Source: Alphaproteobacteria bacterium MarineAlpha5_Bin9
Lineage (GTDB): Bacteria; Pseudomonadota; Alphaproteobacteria; HIMB59; GCA-002718135
Assembly: GCA_002937895.1 (NCBI GenBank)
Contig: PTKV01000014.1
Span: 1 to 44,166 of the forward strand
Reading direction: 5' to 3'
Length of the DNA: 44,166 nt
A program made the translations under genes and the position numbers. Every line of letters starts with the position of its first letter. The stretch's first letter is position 1. Below the pieces are notes generated by a model. The model saw nothing but the letters and a program-made list of their open reading frames with translations, did not search any database and was not told the DNA's origin. This document shows positions 42,336 through 44,166 of this stretch, one piece after another.

Positions 42336-43670
42336 TTACTTTGTTGATAAAAAAGTCTTCATGCTATCATCCATAGCTTCAGCCCATATTGTATGGTGAA
42401 TTGGCGCCTTAGTTCCAGTAACTGGTGATGAAAAAGATTTATTTCTATATGTCATAATATCTTCTTCTTTATGATGTTCCCAGTTTTTAAAATGCTTGCG
42501 AATTAATTCAAAATCAATTTTTGGATAATCAGAAGCTGAATAAAGATCTTTTGTATACTCAGTTTGAAAATCTATCATTTGAATAGGATCTTCTAATTTT
42601 TCCTCTTTTGAAATCCATTCATTAATATCTTTTTTTACAAATGTATCATCTGGTATTTTAATTTTACCTAAGATAACATCCCTAGCATACCAAGCTTGAC
42701 AGTCAAACATATTAAAAGTGTGGAACTGATCTTGCATACCTAAATAAAAAATTCTGTGATTATTTTGCAAAATAATTCCCTTATATAATCCTGGGGGATA
42801 CAATCTATTATGAGTTTTAAGTCTTAATTTATCTTCTAAAAAAGGAAAATGATGGAGATAACCACTACATAATATTAATGCATCTACATGTTGCTCATGA
42901 CCATCCTTAAATATTGCTTTATTTCCTTCAAGTTTATCTAAATAATGAACTTCCTTCATTCCTTTAGGCCATTTAAAACCCATAGGATTATTTCTGTAGC
43001 CAATCGTTACAGATTTAGCGCCATATTTATAACATTGTAAGGCAACATCTTCAGCTGAATAACTACTTCCCAAAACTACCACATCTTTATTTCTAAATTC
43101 TTCTGCATCTCTAAAGTCGTGAGAATGTAAAATTCTTCCAGGAAATGAATTCATCCCTTCATACTCAGGAATAAATGGCACAGAAAAATGTCCGGAGGCA
43201 ACAATTAAGTAATCAAAATTTTCTCTTGAAATTAAATTTTTCTTTTTATTTAGAGAAGTAATTTCGAATTTAGATCCATTAAAAATAACATTAATAACAG
43301 TAGTATCAAATTTTATATATTTCTTAAGATTTGCTTTTTTTGCTCTACCTAAAATATAATCATATAAAACTTCTCTAGGAGGAAAAGATGGGATAGGTTT
43401 ACTAAAATGTTCATCAAATGAGTAATCTGCAAATTCTAAACATTCTTTTGGACCGTTGGACCAAAGATATCTATACATGCTATTATGAACACTATCTCCA
43501 TATTGATCGGTTCCAGTTCTCCAACTATAGTTCCACAAACCTCCCCAATCACTTTGTTTTTCATAACAAACCATGTTAGGAGTATCAGATCCTTTTTCCT
43601 GAGCTTGTTGAAAAGCTCTTAACATTGATAGGCCACATGGACCTGAACCTATTATTGCTACACTAGTCAT
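42336..43670 (-). CDS. tmm: Trimethylamine monooxygenase, flavin-containing
   Basis: Tmm oxidises trimethylamine to TMAO with FAD, NADPH and O2. The 444-residue protein has the FAD motif GSGPCG (8-13), the FMO signature FPGRILHSHDF (176-186), the NADPH motif LGSSYSAED (200-208) and the Tmm-characteristic WGGLWNYSWRTG, MYRYLWSNGPKECLEFADY and DQFHTFNMFDCQAWYARDV segments (the latter two split over the text). Length equals that of known bacterial Tmm. It is divergent from tmoX, about 165 bases apart, and converges with the PLP enzyme gene after 17 bases. Confidence 0.95.
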   Translation of the reverse strand: MTSVAIIGSGPCGLSMLRAFQQAQEKGSDTPNMVCYEKQSDWGGLWNYSWRTGTDQYGDSVHNSMYRYLWSNGPKECLEFADYSFDEHFSKPIPSFPPREVLYDYILGRAKKANLKKYIKFDTTVINVIFNGSKFEITSLNKKKNLISRENFDYLIVASGHFSVPFIPEYEGMNSFPGRILHSHDFRDAEEFRNKDVVVLGSSYSAEDVALQCYKYGAKSVTIGYRNNPMGFKWPKGMKEVHYLDKLEGNKAIFKDGHEQHVDALILCSGYLHHFPFLEDKLRLKTHNRLYPPGLYKGIILQNNHRIFYLGMQDQFHTFNMFDCQAWYARDVILGKIKIPDDTFVKKDINEWISKEEKLEDPIQMIDFQTEYTKDLYSASDYPKIDFELIRKHFKNWEHHKEEDIMTYRNKSFSSPVTGTKAPIHHTIWAEAMDDSMKTFLSTK

Positions 43671-43824
43671 TAACTCTCAAGTTCTCAAATAAATAAATTA
43701 TACTAATTATTGCCCAAGAATCAGTAATTATAAAGGAAAAAAAATTTAATTTTTAATTATAATTATTGATTTATCCCTTATATGTATCTACTCTCACTAT
43801 ATATATATTTAACTTTTAAAACTT

Positions 43825-43831
43825 AAGGGGG
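43825..43831 (+). promoter_or_regulatory. Shine-Dalgarno of tmoX
   Basis: AAGGGGG ends four bases before the ATG at 43836 and, with the signal peptide, decides this start. The rest of 43671-43824, the gap to divergent tmm, is A/T-rich with no clear promoter hexamers. Confidence 0.6.
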
Positions 43832-43835
43832 AAAA

Positions 43836-44166
43836 ATGTTAAAAACACTAACAGGTATCTCTGTTGTTATAATGCTTTTTTTTAGTAGTATTTCAAAAGC
43901 TGCAGATACTATAAGAATTCCAGTTTTAAACTGGTCTAGCCAAATAGTTATGGCTAATGTTATGGCTCAAGTTTTTGAAGAAATGGGTCATACTGTAGAA
44001 TTAGTTCCTGCTGAATCAGCTTCTAGATATGAAGCGGTTAGAATTGGTGATCTACATGTTGCTCATGAAACTTGGGAGTCAACTATGGCCCTTCCTTTTT
44101 ATGAAGCTATGGATAAAGGTGGGCTTATTGATGCAGGAAGTCATGACCTAATTACATTCGAAGAAA
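43836..44166 (+). CDS. tmoX: TMAO ABC transporter substrate-binding protein, cut at the window end
   Basis: The first 110 residues are present and the frame runs off the end. Residues 1-23 form a Sec signal peptide (Lys3, hydrophobic core, SKAA), so the protein is periplasmic. DTIRIPVLNWSSQIVMANVM places the ligand-binding Trp33, as in OpuAC-type quaternary-amine binding proteins. In marine alphaproteobacteria this position next to tmm and tdm is TmoX of TmoXWV. A glycine-betaine/choline-binding homologue remains possible. The ATPase and permease genes should lie just beyond the window. Confidence 0.82.
   Translation, partial: MLKTLTGISVVIMLFFSSISKAADTIRIPVLNWSSQIVMANVMAQVFEEMGHTVELVPAESASRYEAVRIGDLHVAHETWESTMALPFYEAMDKGGLIDAGSHDLITFEE

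Overview
The window looks like a piece of a streamlined, very AT-rich marine alphaproteobacterial chromosome, of SAR11 (Pelagibacterales) or HIMB59/AEGEAN-169 type. The reasons are base composition and A/T-ending codon use, near-zero intergenic distances (several convergent gene pairs abut or overlap), weak Shine-Dalgarno sequences, and gene content: a TMAO/methylamine utilisation block, Amt, an alphaproteobacterial-type SerC, and a small ClpS-ClpA pair. No prophage, insertion sequence or CRISPR array is visible. The lineage call is an inference from content, not a search.

Layout. 1-730: the 3' end of a tRNA with a terminator, a small membrane protein, and a tRNA-Thr-like 3' half without its 5' half. 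740-8760: housekeeping genes (DUF924 protein, divergent PdxJ, LysE exporter, secreted cyclophilin, RidA, COG3146 GNAT protein, ClpSA, D,D-carboxypeptidase with SPOR domain). 8750-14950: sugar-nucleotide genes (phosphomannomutase/phosphoglucomutase, UDP-glucose dehydrogenase), a UgpC/MsmK-type ABC ATPase without permeases, a probable unannotated structured RNA with its own promoter (about 12800-12926), then a sugar isomerase-like protein, an ICMT-like methyltransferase and a HAD phosphatase. 14950-18760: a three-gene translationally coupled operon (luciferase-like monooxygenase, Xsc-like TPP enzyme, alpha/beta hydrolase) behind a GC-rich hairpin leader. 18760-22030: zinc-ribbon protein, NagA, GH20 hexosaminidase. 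22070-28630: aldehyde dehydrogenase, gamma-butyrobetaine-hydroxylase-like dioxygenase overlapping a ureohydrolase, SerC, and two EamA exporters.

28640-44166 is the most coherent region: one-carbon and nitrogen acquisition from methylated amines. It holds an ammonium transporter with a 57-aa membrane protein, a GlnT/GmaS-type ligase, the three subunits of an N-methylglutamate synthase-type enzyme (MgsABC), a second and different glutamine-synthetase-family protein, a lone sarcosine-oxidase-beta-like flavoprotein, TMAO demethylase (Tdm), a PLP-dependent D-cysteine desulfhydrase/ACC deaminase-family protein, trimethylamine monooxygenase (Tmm), and the start of the TMAO-binding protein TmoX, cut by the window edge.

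Read as a pathway: TmoX (import) and Tmm (TMA to TMAO) feed Tdm (TMAO to dimethylamine plus formaldehyde or methylene-THF). Methylamine would then enter via GmaS and MgsABC as N-methylglutamate, to be oxidised by an MgdA-like flavoprotein, with Amt handling ammonium. Two steps have no obvious enzyme here: dimethylamine to methylamine (no DmmABC), and the MgdBCD partners of the flavoprotein. The unassigned genes of the block (490-aa GS homologue, lone flavoprotein, 130-aa and 180-aa proteins) are the natural candidates.
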